From positions 108,698,001 through 108,762,000 of the forward strand of contig NC_134102.1 of assembly GCF_000715075.1 (NCBI RefSeq): a stretch of DNA of 64,000 nt. Reading direction: 5' to 3'. This DNA comes from Nicotiana tabacum (Eukaryota > Streptophyta > Magnoliopsida > Solanales > Solanaceae). The notes below the pieces were generated by a model, which ran no database searches, was not told the DNA's origin, and was given only the letters and a program-made list of their open reading frames with translations. Positions within the stretch are counted from its first letter, which is position 1; every line of letters starts with the position of its first letter. This document shows positions 61,362-64,000 of the stretch, one piece after another. The translations under genes and the position numbers were made by a program.

Positions 61362-61972
61362 TGCATCAAGATTACCCCATGGTTACTTAGGGAGTTTTGA
61401 GAAATTGTTGTGCAGTTGCACAATAACAAGTATTGACTTTCCATAGAGAGTTGGAAAGCAGAACAATAACCAGCATTTTTGCAGCTCTAGGATATGAATC
61501 AAGTTGAACATCAGCTGTAATCAACTCTGATTGGAGCTCTAGACTTGTAACTTTCCAATTATTTCAACAGGCCAAGCTGCTTCTGGAGAGAGTGATACCA
61601 ACACGTTGACTCTACGATTAGCTTTTTTGGATGATACAATCATTTGAGGCTCACAATGAAATGTGTTACTTGATACCAGCTTGAGCTTATCATTAGAGAA
61701 GATATACTGCTGCTGCTTGTAGTGTATCTTCTCATCTATAGATGATAATAGGTTGTATGGAGATGAGCTCGGGCGTCATTTAGAGAGACTCTAGACAAGC
61801 TAGATCAGCAAGATAATTAAGAAAATATCTGTTTTTGTACTAAAAACCTCACGGGGTGCAGGTATGAAAATATCTGGTTATTGTGTAAAGGAAACTCCTG
61901 ACTTTCCTGGGCATGACCCCTTGTTCATCTTTATGTACCCCCATGTCAGATTCAATGTAAGTTTTACCTTTT
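61362..61972 (+). other. 3' flank of the SNRNP25-like gene
   Basis: Likely 3' UTR followed by intergenic sequence; no gene recognised. Confidence 0.4.
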
Positions 61973-62162
61973 GGCAGAAACAGATATACAAAAGTATAAT
62001 TTAAGGCATTGGAAGGAACAAGATCCATCTCCTAGTTTTGACTGAATACTAGGTTGATAAGCAATCCGGCAGAAACAGATATACAAAAGTATAATTTAAG
62101 GCATTGGAAGGAACAAGATCCATCTCCTAGTTTTGACTGAATACTAGGTTGATAAGCAATCC
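61973..62162. repeat. Perfect 95-bp tandem duplication
   Basis: 61973-62067 and 62068-62162 (GGCAGAAACAGATATACAAA to GATAAGCAATCC) show no difference that I can find. Confidence 0.95.
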
Positions 62163-62254
62163 ATTTCATAGCTTTCTTATGTTCTCACTTTAGATTCTTT
62201 ACTTTATAATGTCTAGGATGGATATTTTTTGTAAAAATAAAAGGTTTTTATCTC

Positions 62255-62443
62255 GGTGTAAAAAGGGCAGCCCGATGCACTAAGTTTCCGCTATGCGCGG
62301 GATCTAGTGAAGGGCCAGACTATAAGGGTCTATTGTACGCAACTTTACCCTGCATTTCTGCAAGAGGCTATTTTCACGGCTCGAACACGTGACCTCCTGG
62401 TCACATGGTAGCAACTTTACCAGTTACGCAAAGGCTCCCCTTT
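62255..62443 (+). mobile_element. Au-type SINE
   Basis: 189 bp flanked exactly by the 11-bp direct repeat GTTTTTATCTC (62244-62254 and 62444-62454). It has the Au family landmarks GGGCAGCCCGATGCACTAAG, TATGCGCGGGATC, GAAGGGCCAGACTATAAGGG, TTTCTGCAAGAGGCTATTT, a B-box-like GGCTCGAACACGTGACC, and the CAAAGGCTCCCCTTT end. Confidence 0.88.
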
Positions 62444-62589
62444 GTTTTTATCTCTTTGTATGGAACGAAAAAATGGAAAATAAGGTAAATGGTTTAATCA
62501 ATTACATATCTTAGCTAGTTCTAGTCATTCATTTATGCTCATTTTTTCAAAGTCAAAGAAAGGAGACCACTTAATGAATCTGCATCTAA

Positions 62590-63230
62590 TTTGCTACTAG
62601 GTATGCATACGGCCAAAATCGAGCTCGCTTGCGATATGGTAGATCAGGCTCGAAACGTGGCAATAAAAGGCTGAAGATCGACCTCAAGTCCCACCGAGTT
62701 AGAACCCAAGGGCAGAACGCCTGCTTTCGAAGAATATCGAAACTGTGATCCCGGAATCGGTCCTAACCTCGAACGAAGTCGAAAAAACATTGTTAGCATA
62801 GCCAACAGAAGGCCGAAATATTGGTGACAGTCGGATATTACGGCGGGAATCACAGCACGTATCGATAAGGGATCGTTAATCAGTAAATCAAGAGATTTAT
62901 TTACCGTTTATAGAATTGTACCTAAAGTAGGACTCCTCTACTATATAAAGGGGGTCTAATAATTAATAAAACATATTATAACACATTCCAAAAACCAATA
63001 TATTATTATTTTTCTCTTTAAGCTCTTATTCATCTACATCTTAAGATCCATACGGTTAGAGGGTGACTGGTCTTCCAAGACTGAAATTGTCATATTCGTG
63101 TGGTTTGGATTTACTTTATCGTTATTTATTTCAATTGCAACTCAATTTATCATTTGTATTAAGTTAATCTGCATATCCTTAAAATCACTTACAAATTCAA
63201 TTGTTATCCGATTTTGAGGATAAATAGTTT
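62590..63230 (+). repeat. 5' LTR of an LTR retrotransposon leaving the window
   Basis: About 640 bp ending just before TTTGGCGTCCACCGTGGGGC (63228-63247), the leader/primer region typical of a common Solanaceae gypsy group (probably Tat lineage). A TATA box (CTATATAAAGGGGG, 62941-62954) marks its promoter. The left border is approximate because the second LTR is outside the window. Confidence 0.6.
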
Positions 63231-63343
63231 GGCGTCCACCGTGGGGCTAAGGATAATAGTGGTTATTTGATACAAATTTTCATAATACACACTACTTTAC
63301 ACTTGTTCTTTGAAGTGTCTCTAATTTCATGTTAAAGCTTAAA

Positions 63344-64000
63344 ATGTCAAACTCTCAGTCGGCACCCTTATATGTTGACAATGAGTCCGGCCATCACGGT
63401 AAAAATAACAACATAGTGCCCAGTGGCGAGATATCACCTGTTGATCCCATTGGAATTCTGGTCGCTGACCCGATTAACGCCAACTCGCATGTGGCCATCA
63501 ACGCAAATTTGCCTATCGACCTTGAGAATAGCGTACGTGGCGAAGCCCGATCAGCAACCTGAAATAACAAGACGTTAGAGGGGACGAAATCAAGTTACGG
63601 GTGATTTTCGAAATGTTGCAGGCTCAGCAGGCGGCGATAGCCCAGTTGCAAAACCAAAGTCGCGCGCCGAGCAGAATCGAGCCCGATCCATCCCGGGAAG
63701 CCACCCGCAGAAATGAACTGGTCGCAGAGAGGCCGAATGAAAGTGAATCAGGGACTAACCCTGAGATCATAAAGATGCTCGAGGAACTGACAAAACGGAT
63801 AGAATCAGGGGAGAAGAAAATCAAAGCTAATGACAAAAAGGTGGAAACCTACAATTCCAGGGTCGACCAAATCCCAGGAGCACCGCCGATATTGAAAGGC
63901 CTGGATTCCAAAAGTTCGTTCAAAAACCTTTTCCTCCAAGCACGGCTCCAAAGTCGATCCCTAAAAAGTTCCGCATGCCCGAGATTCCTAAGTACAACGG
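63344..64000 (+). pseudogene. Gag of the right-end gypsy element (partial)
   Basis: Begins MSNSQSAPLYVDNESG at 63344 and stops at 63560. A neighbouring frame then carries MLQAQQAAIAQLQNQSRAP (from 63612), a charged coiled-coil-like stretch (MLEELTKRIESGEKKIK), and a capsid-start motif (APPILKGLDSK, about 63880-63911). A further frameshift near 63915 leads to PKKFRMPEIPKYN at the window edge. At least two frame breaks make it inactive. Lineage (Tat-like) is inferred from these motifs. Confidence 0.75.

Noticed and set aside
61150..61446. 98-aa open frame overlapping the last SNRNP25 exon in another frame
   Set aside because: The acidic, family-like tail is in the 61145 frame that joins in register to exon 4; the other frame is its shadow.

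Overview
This is plant nuclear DNA, almost certainly from a Solanaceae genome and probably Nicotiana. The evidence is GT-AG introns, an Au-type SINE, a retroelement tail with TTG repeats of the kind common in this family, and very abundant Tekay/Del-like chromodomain gypsy elements. No bacterial genes, CRISPR arrays or viral genes were seen. All coordinates come from reading the sequence by eye; element borders marked approximate are good to roughly 5-30 bases.

Layout. Bases 1-5303 are the 3' part of a dead gypsy element (pol plus 2.06-kb LTR). Bases about 5325-39220 are a small duplicated host segment, a second copy of the sequence just upstream of the gene at 45.8 kb, that has been blown apart by nested insertions. 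A terminal-inverted-repeat (MULE-like) element spans 5558-34495. Inside it is a plus-strand gypsy with two LTRs (5955-34283). Inside that element's second LTR is a minus-strand gypsy (13477-32466). Inside that element's gag is another minus-strand LTR element (19965-30231) with long LTRs, a primer site and a 5-bp target duplication but no recognisable pol. Independently, a minus-strand copia element (34770-39153) sits in the same host segment. Bases 39.2-45.2 kb are AT-rich intergenic DNA with small non-autonomous transposons and one short retroelement with a clear target duplication.

Two ordinary host genes occupy the right side, both on the plus strand. The first (45788-55496, ten coding exons, 347 aa) encodes a Golgi-type nucleotide-sugar transporter closest to the UGNT1 group; its exons join with an open frame throughout. 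Its eighth intron carries a 5'-truncated L1 LINE in antisense. The second (57702-61361, five coding exons, 215 aa) encodes a ubiquitin-fold protein of the U11/U12 snRNP 25 kDa family. The splice acceptor of its fourth coding exon is tandemly duplicated. Further right lie a perfect 95-bp tandem duplication, an Au SINE with an 11-bp target duplication, and the start of another LTR element (LTR plus gag) that runs out of the window.

The two genes have no evident functional link: one acts in Golgi glycan supply and the other in minor-spliceosome RNA processing. I found no convincing undescribed protein system. The most informative observations are the shattered promoter duplication, the depth of transposon nesting, the nonsense-without-frameshift decay of the first gypsy, and the duplicated splice acceptor.
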